Below are positions 33,698 through 42,698 of a stretch of 64,000 nt of DNA, one piece after another. Positions within the stretch are counted from its first letter, which is position 1. Every line of letters begins with the position of its first letter. Under the pieces are notes generated by a model. The model did no database searches, was not told the DNA's origin, and was given only the letters and a program-made list of their open reading frames with translations. A program made the translations under genes and the position numbers. This DNA is from Halobacteriovorax marinus (GTDB lineage Bacteria > Bdellovibrionota > Bacteriovoracia > Bacteriovoracales > Bacteriovoracaceae): assembly GCA_002163155.1 (NCBI GenBank), contig MAAO01000004.1, forward strand, positions 372,001 through 436,000, read 5' to 3'.

Positions 33698-34843
33698 TTG
33701 AAAAAAATGACTAAACTAGTTATAAATGCCCAATCTGCACATTTAGGTGGAGGCATTACTTATTTGATAAATTTACTAGAAAAAACAAAGAACTTTCAAG
33801 TAGTTCTCCTTGTTAACAATAACAATATAGATAAGTTTACAATTTTTGAAAAATTTGAAAATATCGAATTCCATAAAAGCAGATTTGCTGGAAAATCTCT
33901 AGTTCACCGATCTCTTTGGGAGAATTTCTATCTTCCATTTTACTTAAAAACATCCAAAGCTGATCTCCTGTACTCTGTTTCTGGAATTCTTCCCAAGTTT
34001 TATATTCCGAGAACTTGTAAAACTGCTGTTATCTGTCAAAATATGATTCCATTTTGTCCGGAAGAGTTAAACAGATTTGACTCATTTTTCACAAGACTCA
34101 AATTTCATATTATAAAATTCTCACAAATAATTTCTTTTAAAAAAGCCAACCTGGTTATTTTCATTTCAGAATTTGCGTATACTACTATTGCTCAGAAAAT
34201 CTTAAAGAATAAGGTTAAATCTTCCACAATTATCCCTCACGGATTACCTGATATTTTCATACCAAAAAAAGTTACAGACTTAAAAAATCCTCACCAATTT
34301 GAATACGTTATTTATGTATCAAGTATGTTTGAATACAAAGCTCAACTAGAGCTCATCGATGCATGGATTCTTTTAAAGAAAATGAGAGAAACAAATGAAA
34401 AGCTTATTTTGATTGGTCATAATGAAACAAGCTATGGAAATAAAGTAAAAGCTAAGATCAAGGCCAATAATCTAGAAGATGAAATACTTCTAAAGGGTCA
34501 TATTGAATATACTAAGCTTCCTCACTACTATCAAAATGCGAAGCTTAATATCTTCTCTTCTAGTTGTGAGAATTGCCCCAATATACTTTTAGAAGCTCTT
34601 GCGTCTGGAGCTGCAACTCTATGCTCAAACTTTTCTCCAATGCCAGAGTTTGCTGAGAATGCTGTTCAATATTTTAACCCGTATAATATTACTGAAACTG
34701 CTGAAAAGATTGCAACCCTTTTAGAAAATAAAAAACAACGTGAAGAATTATCTTTTAAGGCCTTAGATATATCTAAAAAATATAAGTGGACCACGGCTAG
34801 AGATAAAACGTTTCAAGCTTTCCAAGAAATTATTGAAGTTTGA
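33698..34843 (+). CDS. GT4 family glycosyltransferase
   Basis: A 381-residue GT-B protein with the GT4 mannosyltransferase-like pattern: AQSAHLGGGITYLINLL, CQNMIPFCPEE, and donor-binding VIYVSSMFEYKAQLELI, LIGHNETSYG, NIFSSSCENCPNILLEALASG. The start is TTG at 33698 (AAGAG upstream), with an in-frame ATG at 33707 as the alternative. The two differ by three residues. It is a single-gene unit that is convergent with, and overlaps by 14 bases, the next glycosyltransferase gene. Donor unknown. Confidence 0.85.
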   Translation: MKKMTKLVINAQSAHLGGGITYLINLLEKTKNFQVVLLVNNNNIDKFTIFEKFENIEFHKSRFAGKSLVHRSLWENFYLPFYLKTSKADLLYSVSGILPKFYIPRTCKTAVICQNMIPFCPEELNRFDSFFTRLKFHIIKFSQIISFKKANLVIFISEFAYTTIAQKILKNKVKSSTIIPHGLPDIFIPKKVTDLKNPHQFEYVIYVSSMFEYKAQLELIDAWILLKKMRETNEKLILIGHNETSYGNKVKAKIKANNLEDEILLKGHIEYTKLPHYYQNAKLNIFSSSCENCPNILLEALASGAATLCSNFSPMPEFAENAVQYFNPYNITETAEKIATLLENKKQREELSFKALDISKKYKWTTARDKTFQAFQEIIEV

Positions 34844-35735
34844 TACGGATCAATTTTAAAGATAACAAAAGTAAACCTACTAATGCCTTTAATTTTACAC
34901 TTAATATATTTGAACCCAGAGAAGAAATATAGGCTCTACCTGCTTCTTTAAACATATTTAACTTATGAAAGATTCTTGCGCTAGTATAAGAAATATTCGC
35001 TTCCGCGAACCTTTGTTTTCTTAAGTTCAAATGCTCTTTGTATCTATAGTAGATGATTTTATGGACATCTATTATTTTGATCGATGATTCAGATAAGTTT
35101 TGTCCCGGCTCTAATCGATACTGCCCTAGAATTTTTTCAATATATAAAAATTTTGAGGAAAGACGAGATACCTTGATCCACAGGTCAAGATCTTCACCAG
35201 CAATAAAAGATTTATCTTCTTCTATATAGCCGGCTCTTTCAATGAGTTCTTTTTTCACCATTGCACCTGAGTTAGCAATGGCATTTCCATTTACAATAAG
35301 ATCAGTAAAACAATCACCAGATAACTTCCTAGTATTTACTATTCCTCTGGACTCTCGTTTATTATTTATAATTTCTAATTGATGGTAGATGACATCTTGA
35401 TTTTCAAAATAAGTAGATACCTCTTCAAGTTTATTATCTGACCAAGAATCATCATGATCTAAAAATGCAATCCACTCACCGCGAGCCTTCTTAATTCCAG
35501 CATTTCGAGGTTTCGCAGGCCCTCCTGAATTTTGATTATGTACAAAAACAATATCTAGTCTATCTAGATAGCCTTCTACTAATTCAATTGTATTGTCCGT
35601 CGATCCATCATCACTTAGAATAACTTCAAAGTTTTTGTACTTTTGATTAACCAATGAATTCATTGTATCTAAGATCATCTCTCCAGGGTTATAAGATGGA
35701 ATGATAATTGAAATTTTTGGATTTTCGACTTTCAC
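34830..35735 (-). CDS. GT2 family glycosyltransferase
   Basis: A 301-residue GT2 protein starting with GTG at 35733-35735. It has ISIIIPSYNPGEMILDTMNSL, FEVILSDDGSTDNT, WIAFLDHDDSW (DxD-type metal site), and GEDLDLWIKVSRL, the ED base motif of inverting GT2 enzymes. A hydrophobic segment near the C-terminus may attach it to the membrane. It starts two bases after the cupin gene, so it is the last gene of a three-gene operon (SDR, cupin, GT2) and may transfer the sugar those two enzymes make. Confidence 0.86.
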   Translation of the reverse strand: MKVENPKISIIIPSYNPGEMILDTMNSLVNQKYKNFEVILSDDGSTDNTIELVEGYLDRLDIVFVHNQNSGGPAKPRNAGIKKARGEWIAFLDHDDSWSDNKLEEVSTYFENQDVIYHQLEIINNKRESRGIVNTRKLSGDCFTDLIVNGNAIANSGAMVKKELIERAGYIEEDKSFIAGEDLDLWIKVSRLSSKFLYIEKILGQYRLEPGQNLSESSIKIIDVHKIIYYRYKEHLNLRKQRFAEANISYTSARIFHKLNMFKEAGRAYISSLGSNILSVKLKALVGLLLLSLKLIRIKLQ

Positions 35736-35737
35736 AT

Positions 35738-36181
35738 CTAAGCCTTAAAGTCGTAGTCTTCAAATTCTACATCCCAATCATCTTGATCATCCGGATGCCA
35801 AGAAGGTGAAGGCATATTTAAAATATAGGCATCTGTATCACCAATATTTACGAGGGCCGAAGGAATTCCAGCAGGAACCTGAACAGTGGAGAACCCATGA
35901 TTTTCTCCAGAAAATTTCTCAGTATATGAACCATCTTCATTTCTTATGACTATTTTCACATTCCCTTTTATACACGTAAACAATCCCCATCTTTTCTTAT
36001 GGAGATGAGGACCTTTTACATCACCGGGAGTAGAAACCGTTAGGTACACCTGCTGTGGCCATTGAGCTTCATCTACAAAACCTTCGTGAACATTTAATAT
36101 TGGAACTAAGAAACCATTCTCCTTTCCACTATTTGTAGTTGTGATTATTTTTGGATTTTCTTTCGTTTTATATTCACTCAT
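35738..36181 (-). CDS. Cupin-fold sugar isomerase/epimerase-like protein (RmlC/FdtA-related)
   Basis: A 147-residue single cupin domain with KGPHLHKKRWGLFTCIKGNVKIVIRN and VQVPAGIPSALVNIGD, the two cupin motifs, and a C-terminal PSPSWHPDDQDDWDVEF tail that is common in WxcM/RmlC-related proteins next to sugar genes. Family relatives isomerize or epimerize 4-keto-6-deoxy nucleotide sugars. The HLHKKRWG motif gives candidate catalytic or binding histidines. It overlaps the upstream SDR gene by four bases and leads into a GT2 gene two bases later. A sugar-nucleotide epimerase acting with that SDR is inferred. Exact chemistry is not. Confidence 0.7.
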   Translation of the reverse strand: MSEYKTKENPKIITTTNSGKENGFLVPILNVHEGFVDEAQWPQQVYLTVSTPGDVKGPHLHKKRWGLFTCIKGNVKIVIRNEDGSYTEKFSGENHGFSTVQVPAGIPSALVNIGDTDAYILNMPSPSWHPDDQDDWDVEFEDYDFKA

Positions 36182-37068
36182 TTTGTCATCCTAGATATTG
36201 TTTCTTTTATTCCATCTTCTAATCTTGTAAATTTGTATCCAATCGTATCTTTTATTTTCTTGTTTAAGAAGCTCGTATTTGGTGCCCTTGCAGCTAAGCT
36301 AGGAAAAGCATCGGAAGAACACTCCTCTAAATTACTTTCACAGTTCTCAAGAGACTTCTTTATGATCTGTCCTAGCTCAAATCTATTTACAACTTCATCA
36401 CCAGAAATATTAAAGACTCCTGTATAATTGTCCGCAATAAGTTGAGTCGAAACTCTTATTAGATCCTCGATATAAAGAAGATTTCCATACACATCATTAA
36501 CTAATTTCATATCTTTGTTCTGAGAAAGAAAATGAATAATTAATGTAGCAGGGTTATTTCTATGAAACTCTTTTTTAGGACCATAGATCGTCATCGGCCT
36601 AATCAATAGAAAATCATTAGACTTTTCTAGAATAAATTTATCCGCTTCTGCTTTGACTTTTCCATAGCAATTCTTTGGTTCCATTACTGAATTTTCTGAA
36701 TAGAGTGGATCGTCACCATCATAGACAGCATTTGAAGAAAGGTGAACTAACTTTATTTTTTTAAAGTTTGTTAGTTCAACTAATTTTTTTACGTGAGTAT
36801 AATTTAATATCCTAGCTTGGTCTTGATCACGCTCACACTCATCGACAATTCCCATACAAATACAGTTAATGACAATATCAATTTTTTCTTTGTCTAAAAG
36901 ACTAGAGATGAAACTCATGTCAATGGAGTTTCCAACTATATTTTTTACTCCAATGACCTCTTCTTGAGCGCTACGAGATACTCCAAATACAGAATTTTTT
37001 AATCCCAGCTCTAAACCAAGAAAAAAGGCAACATAACTATTTGAGCCCAAGATTAGTATTCTTTTCAC
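36178..37068 (-). CDS. RmlD/epimerase-like SDR with an atypical nucleotide loop
   Basis: A 296-residue extended SDR. The Rossmann loop reads ILGSNSYVAFFLG, so the usual second and third glycines are Ser and Ala, while the LSSNAVYDG strand and YGKVKAEADK catalytic pair are normal, as is RPMTIYGPKKEF. It resembles the RmlD and NAD-dependent epimerase families and may reduce the 4-keto sugar handled by the overlapping cupin gene. It starts the SDR-cupin-GT2 operon. Whether the altered loop changes cofactor preference is unknown. Confidence 0.7.
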   Translation of the reverse strand: MKRILILGSNSYVAFFLGLELGLKNSVFGVSRSAQEEVIGVKNIVGNSIDMSFISSLLDKEKIDIVINCICMGIVDECERDQDQARILNYTHVKKLVELTNFKKIKLVHLSSNAVYDGDDPLYSENSVMEPKNCYGKVKAEADKFILEKSNDFLLIRPMTIYGPKKEFHRNNPATLIIHFLSQNKDMKLVNDVYGNLLYIEDLIRVSTQLIADNYTGVFNISGDEVVNRFELGQIIKKSLENCESNLEECSSDAFPSLAARAPNTSFLNKKIKDTIGYKFTRLEDGIKETISRMTK

Positions 37069-37151
37069 TTATTCACCTTCAAATTTTAATATAATTAGAT
37101 TAATTAATATTACTAAAGTATTCATATATAGGGTAGTTAGAATCAAGTAAA

Positions 37152-38360
37152 TTAAGAGTTAATGATTTTCAAGTAATTGTCACACATTGTTTTTGAGCTA
37201 AAATATTCTTTAAACCTATTATATCCATTAATTCCCATAGTCGTGGCAAGCTCTTTATTCTTCAATAATTTTGTTATTTTATCTGCAAGCATAACTTCAT
37301 CCCCGGCCCTCACAACAAAACCAGTTTCTCCATCTACTACTATTTCTTTCATGCCACCAAAGTCTGTACATATGACAGCTTTCTTTTGCCTCATTGCTTC
37401 GAGAATTACCATTCCAAAACTCTCATAAGCAATCGATGGTACTACCAGAAAATCAATTCTATTCAAGAATATATCTACATCATTGTGAAAACCTAAAAAA
37501 TGTACTGGATTTTTACAATCAATACTCTTTTCCTTTAAAATTTTTAAGAAACTCTTCTCCCCTGGCCCTAAAAGAGCTAGTTCACAAGGTTCATTAATTC
37601 TTTTAAAGCCATCAAGTAAAAAGAGAGTTCCTTTGTGATAATTAACAGCACCTACAAAGCCAATTGCAGGAAACTTTGGAGAATAGTCTAATGTGATAGA
37701 AACATTTACACTTTCTTCAATTGAGATTCCATTATAAATTCTTTTTAAGGGAATATTAAATACACTAGTTTCCAATACATCTTTTACACTATCTGAAACT
37801 GTCATTATTTCTGTAGCACTCCACTTGACAAGCCTAGCCTCTAGTTTCCTATATGTGTTAACAATCAAGCTTAAAGATCTTGGTGATTGAGCAGGATGGC
37901 TATGAATAATTAAACATCTATTTTTAACTTTTAAAATCTTCGCTGCAATCAAAATCCATCGCGAGATAGGACTTCCAGGCCACCCACCATTATGACTAAT
38001 AATTGATTTAGTATTACACTTTTTAAGAGTGACAATTAGACTTACAATAATCAAAGGTAAAAAGATAAAATTAAGGCAATGTCCTAAAACATAAAATACT
38101 TTTGTGAATAAACTGTATTTTAGAAAAGGCGAAAAGAAATGGTTCATGATCGTACTTGGCAAAGGATATGAAAGTTCTTCGAACTTCATATTTTTATATA
38201 GTTTGGAAGTTTTTTCTAACTCCTCTTTACACCAATGCTCTTTATTAACCAAAGTAGTAACTCTAGAAATATTGGAAATCTCTTTTCCTAAAGTTTCAAA
38301 AACTAAATACATTCCTTTAGTTATTTTTTGATATTCATCTGTAAAAAGAACAATAGACAT
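37152..38360 (-). CDS. GT4 family glycosyltransferase
   Basis: A 402-residue GT-B protein whose ATG follows an AGGAG site. Its C-terminal donor half is well conserved: AIGFVGAVNYHKGTLFLLDGF, ALLGPGEKS, HFLGFHNDVD, VVPSIAYESFGMVILEAMRQKKAVIC. The N-terminal half has one hydrophobic segment (about 85-108) that may bind the membrane. It lies 57 bases downstream of the LIC12162-type gene at the end of the long legionaminic-acid run on the same strand, with no terminator seen between, so it may be the last gene of that operon or separately transcribed. Confidence 0.84.
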   Translation of the reverse strand: MSIVLFTDEYQKITKGMYLVFETLGKEISNISRVTTLVNKEHWCKEELEKTSKLYKNMKFEELSYPLPSTIMNHFFSPFLKYSLFTKVFYVLGHCLNFIFLPLIIVSLIVTLKKCNTKSIISHNGGWPGSPISRWILIAAKILKVKNRCLIIHSHPAQSPRSLSLIVNTYRKLEARLVKWSATEIMTVSDSVKDVLETSVFNIPLKRIYNGISIEESVNVSITLDYSPKFPAIGFVGAVNYHKGTLFLLDGFKRINEPCELALLGPGEKSFLKILKEKSIDCKNPVHFLGFHNDVDIFLNRIDFLVVPSIAYESFGMVILEAMRQKKAVICTDFGGMKEIVVDGETGFVVRAGDEVMLADKITKLLKNKELATTMGINGYNRFKEYFSSKTMCDNYLKIINS

Positions 38361-38417
38361 GTCGTCTCCTGTGACAAAAGATATTAATGATTCTATTTTC
38401 TATATAACATAGATATA

Positions 38418-40199
38418 TCACACGTTCTCACGACTAAGGTTTAATAAAATATTACCTAGTTTTCGATGAGGGTTTTTCTGAATTCTAGCATATTTGTTAC
38501 AAAATTCTTTTCTTGCATTTTGAACACTTTCACTTTGCCACCAGTTATCCACATCATCCCAAATATTATTTATATGTTCCGCTGCATTTTCAGAATTTAT
38601 AAAGAGAATCTTACAGTCCATTAATAATTTATAATCTATTAGCACCTCATCCAACAAGTGATCTAATCCATCATTCCAACAGGCTACAGTTGGAAGATTC
38701 ATTGCTAAAGTTTCTAGAATTCCTGTTGAATCATAACCATGATAAATAAGCCTTGCTTCTCGAGTCAACTCTCTAATTCCCTTAGTACCAAAATCTAAGT
38801 TAACATCATTAAATTCATCTACCCATCTCTTATCCGCCTCTGAACCAGTATAATTAAACATGCTATGAAGCCTTACGATTGAATTAGACTGAATACTTAA
38901 TTTGAGATTCCTATAAAAACTAAATTGTCCAACTAGATAAGAATTTAGAAACTCATCGTGAACATCGTAGAACGTTTCTCTATGAAACATTGGTCTTTGA
39001 ATGATTAACAGATTACCTCTTTTATTGATCTTGAATTTTGACGAGGCATCAATTTTAAAAATAAACCCAGGGACACATTTAGTAAGCTTGTCCTCCCAGC
39101 CCCAAGTAATAAAGGCATCACACGTTCTTCTCTCTGGAACATCTTTATTTCCCCAAAACCAATGGGTTCCATAATTACTACCATGCTGGCCTGTATAGTA
39201 CTTAATACCTTTTTCAACACACAGAGCAGTATAAATTTTAAAAACATCATCTGTGTCAAAATTATTCGATGTAAAAATAAACTTGGGATTCTTGGGCCAA
39301 GAACTTAATTTGATACTTTCTATAATTTCATAAAAGTCTTCTATATAAGACCTAGGAATTAAAAATTTTATATTGTAACGAAGAAAATTTTCAAAATCAC
39401 TACTAATTTTATCTTCAAAATTAATATTATCTCTAAGTTTAGTATTTAATTTATTGCTTTTATAACTAAGACTTTTCCATAGTTGAGGAATCTGTTTAAG
39501 AAAAAAACTAAGTTTTAAATCATTTTTTTTTGTCAAATAACTGCTTAAAATAAAAGCATCTCGATCTTTAGAAAATTTACTTAAGATAAATGTAAAAAAA
39601 TTAGAAACTTTTTGTTTAATGTTATCTTTTCCATTTACCAAGTTTTCTTTTTCTTCTACAACTTTTTTTAAATCTATATTTATAACATCTACATTCTTAG
39701 GTTTTATGAACCTAAGAATATTGGCATAATAAGAATGATTCCATTCATCTTTGTTACTATTTAACACAAATGTATAGGAGTCTTTATTTACCAAACTGTA
39801 TGAACTTTCTTGAGGAGTATAAAAAGAAAACAAGTCTTCTCTTTCAACTACTTTTTTCAATGTATGATAGCGGTTGTAGCTAATATTAACGTATCGATTC
39901 AACCAGTGGCCTATGATTATTTCCCATGAACGATCACCTAAAGATATTTTATGTATTTCTGATAGTTTTAAGATTAAATCTTTGAAGAGGCTTTCTTCTA
40001 TCGGTTTCAGTAAAGCATATATTCGTTTTTGTTCTGAAGTTGTTCTCAAAAGTGGAGAAATAATCTCATCCTCTTTTTTCATTTTTTTTTCTAACTTTCT
40101 ATCTATGCACCAAAGTCCGAGAAAAACTCTCTTCTTACTATTCCCCCAAAACTTCTTATCCTTTGAGGTTACTATTACTGTATTCATTCTTGCTCGCAA
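38418..40199 (-). CDS. LIC12162-family surface carbohydrate transferase
   Basis: A 593-residue protein with the layout of the LIC12162 family (TIGR04331): FLGLWC near the N-terminus (26-31), RSWEIIIGHWLNRYVN (about 95-112) with NRYHTL, and a later QHGSNYGTHWFWG (about 336) with a Pro-rich end. I take the TTG at 40197-40199 as start because AGGAG lies eight bases upstream. An ATG four codons in has only a weak site. The family occurs in Leptospira O-antigen loci and has no settled biochemistry. Its place directly after a CMP-legionaminic acid operon and before a GT4 makes it a candidate nonulosonate transferase. That is inference. The region is noticeably richer in A+T than its neighbours. Confidence 0.75.
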   Translation of the reverse strand: MRARMNTVIVTSKDKKFWGNSKKRVFLGLWCIDRKLEKKMKKEDEIISPLLRTTSEQKRIYALLKPIEESLFKDLILKLSEIHKISLGDRSWEIIIGHWLNRYVNISYNRYHTLKKVVEREDLFSFYTPQESSYSLVNKDSYTFVLNSNKDEWNHSYYANILRFIKPKNVDVINIDLKKVVEEKENLVNGKDNIKQKVSNFFTFILSKFSKDRDAFILSSYLTKKNDLKLSFFLKQIPQLWKSLSYKSNKLNTKLRDNINFEDKISSDFENFLRYNIKFLIPRSYIEDFYEIIESIKLSSWPKNPKFIFTSNNFDTDDVFKIYTALCVEKGIKYYTGQHGSNYGTHWFWGNKDVPERRTCDAFITWGWEDKLTKCVPGFIFKIDASSKFKINKRGNLLIIQRPMFHRETFYDVHDEFLNSYLVGQFSFYRNLKLSIQSNSIVRLHSMFNYTGSEADKRWVDEFNDVNLDFGTKGIRELTREARLIYHGYDSTGILETLAMNLPTVACWNDGLDHLLDEVLIDYKLLMDCKILFINSENAAEHINNIWDDVDNWWQSESVQNARKEFCNKYARIQKNPHRKLGNILLNLSRENV

Positions 40200-40229
40200 T
40201 TAAAAAACTCCTTTATGCATAATTATATT

Positions 40230-41369
40230 TTAATTACCAAGTTCATTTTTTAAGATATTTTTCAAAATTTTATTTCCAGGATCAAAACTCATCACCTTTT
40301 TAAAATTATTTTTATCCAACAACAATTTCCATTCATCATCATTTATCTTAAACAATCTTTCTAGAATAGCCTCATATCTTTGAAGACAAGGTATATTTGT
40401 CCAAAAGTCTCCATATTCCCCAGGGTCATCTGGCCATGCATAACTCCAACCTGGAATTTTATAAATATTTGACCTCACACTAAAGAATGCTGTTTTAGTT
40501 CCCCTAGCAGCAGCCTCGTAACCTAAAGTCGAATCTACAGTTACCGTAACTTCTGAAGCTTTTAATGCTCTATAGCTAGAAAGTTCATTTTCAAAAGTTA
40601 AAAAGTTAACTTTTTCTCCAAGAATTGATTCAAAGTACAGTCTCTCAAGTTCAAGATTTTCCAGATTGTCAAGATTCCTTGGTATTACAAAAAGTCGCTT
40701 ATTATTTTTTTTAGAGAAATCGCGCATAAATGAAAGTATTGGTTTTTCAATATTTGAAAAAAAATCGTTATTATTGTAGGTTTTGTTTTTTGTAACAAAA
40801 TTTATATTAGGGCTCCATTGAGATATGTAAGTGAGAGAATTTTTAATCTTTGGTAAATTCATTTCAGAGATTTGGTTATTTTTAAAATTACCTATTGGAA
40901 ATACGTCACCCTTTAAATATTTTTTAAATTCATATCCGACAATTTCACCAAAAGTTAACATGTAATCAACTTCAAAATTTTCACAATTAGATCTATCTAG
41001 TAAGTCAAAAATATCTGTGTAATAACCTCTTACTCCATTTTGAAGAAAAATAGTTTTACAACTTGTGTTACTTTTTAATTTATAAAAATCTTTATTATTA
41101 TCCTGAAGAGTAATGATTAATTTGGGAGACACTTTAGAAATATAATTATTATAATAATTTTCTTTCAAATTTCCTTTTTGAAAGAAACTTTTAAATAGAA
41201 TCGGTAGGTTGTACTCTTCTCCTCGAATATTTAAAAAACTAGGGTTGTACAAGTTTAAATGAGTCATCAATAAGTGACTATTAAACTTATCAAAAACAAG
41301 GATATTACTTTTACTAGGAGAACGAAAAACATATTTAGATTTTAAGAATCTTTTTATCTTTGATAGCAA
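40230..41369 (-). CDS. LA_1612-like surface carbohydrate biosynthesis protein
   Basis: A 379-residue protein rich in Lys and Asn that looks like the surface carbohydrate group TIGR04396 (LA_1612-like): KLIITLQDNNKDFYKL, IFLQNGVRGYYTD, DYMLTFGEIVGYEF, and TVDSTLGYEAAARGTKTAFFS near the C-terminus, the last resembling the donor site of CDP-glycerol or capsule GT-B transferases. TTG start at 41367-41369 with GGGAGG six bases upstream. It starts one base after the legF stop, so it is cotranscribed with the legionaminic acid genes. Probably a glycosyltransferase. Substrate unproven. Confidence 0.7.
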   Translation of the reverse strand: MLSKIKRFLKSKYVFRSPSKSNILVFDKFNSHLLMTHLNLYNPSFLNIRGEEYNLPILFKSFFQKGNLKENYYNNYISKVSPKLIITLQDNNKDFYKLKSNTSCKTIFLQNGVRGYYTDIFDLLDRSNCENFEVDYMLTFGEIVGYEFKKYLKGDVFPIGNFKNNQISEMNLPKIKNSLTYISQWSPNINFVTKNKTYNNNDFFSNIEKPILSFMRDFSKKNNKRLFVIPRNLDNLENLELERLYFESILGEKVNFLTFENELSSYRALKASEVTVTVDSTLGYEAAARGTKTAFFSVRSNIYKIPGWSYAWPDDPGEYGDFWTNIPCLQRYEAILERLFKINDDEWKLLLDKNNFKKVMSFDPGNKILKNILKNELGN

Positions 41370-41370
41370 G

Positions 41371-42057
41371 TTAGACCTCCCCTACAATAATAGACTCTGC
41401 ATAACTCCAATCACGAGGTAAATCTATATCAATACTTTCTTTATCATTCATAATTAGAGGATTTACTACTTCAGCGTAAAAGCTTCTCTTTTCCCTAAAA
41501 TGCTCAACCCCGACAAGATAAAAAGCTCCATTCACAGTATAAGAAGGATCAAGATCTTGAGAGCGCGTTTTTAATCGACCTAATCCAAACATGGGAGAAA
41601 GAAAGTCACCATCTTTTTTAAAACACCAGTAAGGATGATCAATTGTTCTTGAAAATCCTATTACTGGAATCTCTGGATTACTTTTAAAAAGGTCTATTCC
41701 TCTTTTTATACTTTCATCTGTCCTAAAAGGAGAGGTGGGCTGTAGCAACATGAGTGAATCAACTTTTCCATGTTCATTTTCGAACCAGTCAAGAGCATGC
41801 AAACAAACATCAACAGAAGAAGCTGTGTCCGAAGAAAGTTCTCTCGGTCTTAGCCAAGGAGCCATCACCCCATATTGTTTACAAATATTTAATATTTTTT
41901 CATCGTCTGTAGAAATAAGAATCTTTTCTACTCCATCAACTTTTAAAACAGTATCGAGGGTCCACTGAATAAGGGTTTTACCGCCAAGTTCTTTAGTATT
42001 CTTGCCAGGAATTCTTTTGGATCCTTTTCTTGCTGGTATAATCACTAATATTTTCAT
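41371..42057 (-). CDS. legF: CMP-legionaminic acid synthetase-like cytidylyltransferase
   Basis: A 228-residue NeuA-family enzyme: VIIPARKGSKRIPGKNTKELGGKTLIQWT at the N-terminus (quoted in parts: PARKGSKRIPGKN is the CTP-binding loop), LLQPTSPFRTDESI, and a C-terminal IDIDLPRDW. It activates a nonulosonic acid with CTP to CMP-Leg. Specificity for legionaminic acid is inferred from the neighbouring legBCGIH set. The start is the ATG at 42055-42057, which shares four bases with the hisH stop. A longer in-frame extension (to 42123) would overlap hisH by 70 bases. Confidence 0.85.
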   Translation of the reverse strand: MKILVIIPARKGSKRIPGKNTKELGGKTLIQWTLDTVLKVDGVEKILISTDDEKILNICKQYGVMAPWLRPRELSSDTASSVDVCLHALDWFENEHGKVDSLMLLQPTSPFRTDESIKRGIDLFKSNPEIPVIGFSRTIDHPYWCFKKDGDFLSPMFGLGRLKTRSQDLDPSYTVNGAFYLVGVEHFREKRSFYAEVVNPLIMNDKESIDIDLPRDWSYAESIIVGEV

Positions 42058-42698
42058 AAGTCCAAAAACCTTTGAAGTACTTTTAGCCCAAAATCTCCAC
42101 TCTTTTCTGGATGAAATTGGCACCCCATTATATTTTTACATTGTACAACGGAGCTAATTTGAATATCTTGATAAGTAGAAAAGGATATTAAGTTATCTTT
42201 ATTCTTTGGAATGGCCATAAATGAATGTACAAAGTACATTTCATCACCTTTATTGTTATTCTTAAGAATAGTATCTTCCCAAGAAATGGACTCACTTCTA
42301 TCTAGAGAATTCCAGCCAATATGAGGTATTTTCACTAATTTGCCATCTTTATTAGTTGTTGGAATCTTAACTATTTTCCCTTCAATAAGACCTAATCCAT
42401 TTGTTAAGCCAAACTCTTCACTTTCGTCAAAAAGCATTTGCATTCCAAGACATATTCCAAGAAGAGGTATTCCTTTCTCAGCAACTTTTTTAACAACAGT
42501 ATCTAATCCAGTCTTTTCAAGTTCCTTCATACCGTTTGAAAAAGCTCCTACTCCAGGAAGAATGACTCTCTCTGATGAAAGAATAACATCTGGATTTGAG
42601 GACACTACCACTTCCGCACCAAAATACTCAATTCCTCTTTTTACACTAAGAAGGTTTCCAACTCCATAATCAATTATTGTTACATTATTTGTTTTCAT
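42054..42698 (-). CDS. hisH: HisH-like glutamine amidotransferase for sugar amidation
   Basis: About 214 residues of class I glutamine amidotransferase: VTIIDYGVGNLLSVKRGIEYFG, ILPGVGAFSNGMKEL, the catalytic nucleophile in GICLGMQMLF, and GCQFHPEKSGDFG with the His-Glu pair. It supplies ammonia to its partner HisF. In polysaccharide loci such HisH-HisF pairs work with a WbpG/PtmG ATP-dependent enzyme to form an acetamidino group on a sugar, rather than in histidine synthesis. The start is uncertain between the ATG at 42698 and a TTG at 42713. It overlaps hisF by 14 bases (ATG choice) and legF by four. Confidence 0.85.
   Translation of the reverse strand: MKTNNVTIIDYGVGNLLSVKRGIEYFGAEVVVSSNPDVILSSERVILPGVGAFSNGMKELEKTGLDTVVKKVAEKGIPLLGICLGMQMLFDESEEFGLTNGLGLIEGKIVKIPTTNKDGKLVKIPHIGWNSLDRSESISWEDTILKNNNKGDEMYFVHSFMAIPKNKDNLISFSTYQDIQISSVVQCKNIMGCQFHPEKSGDFGLKVLQRFLDL

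Noticed and set aside
42340-42669. A 109-residue open frame on the plus strand
   Set aside because: It lies wholly inside the hisH-like gene, antisense, with no family resemblance.
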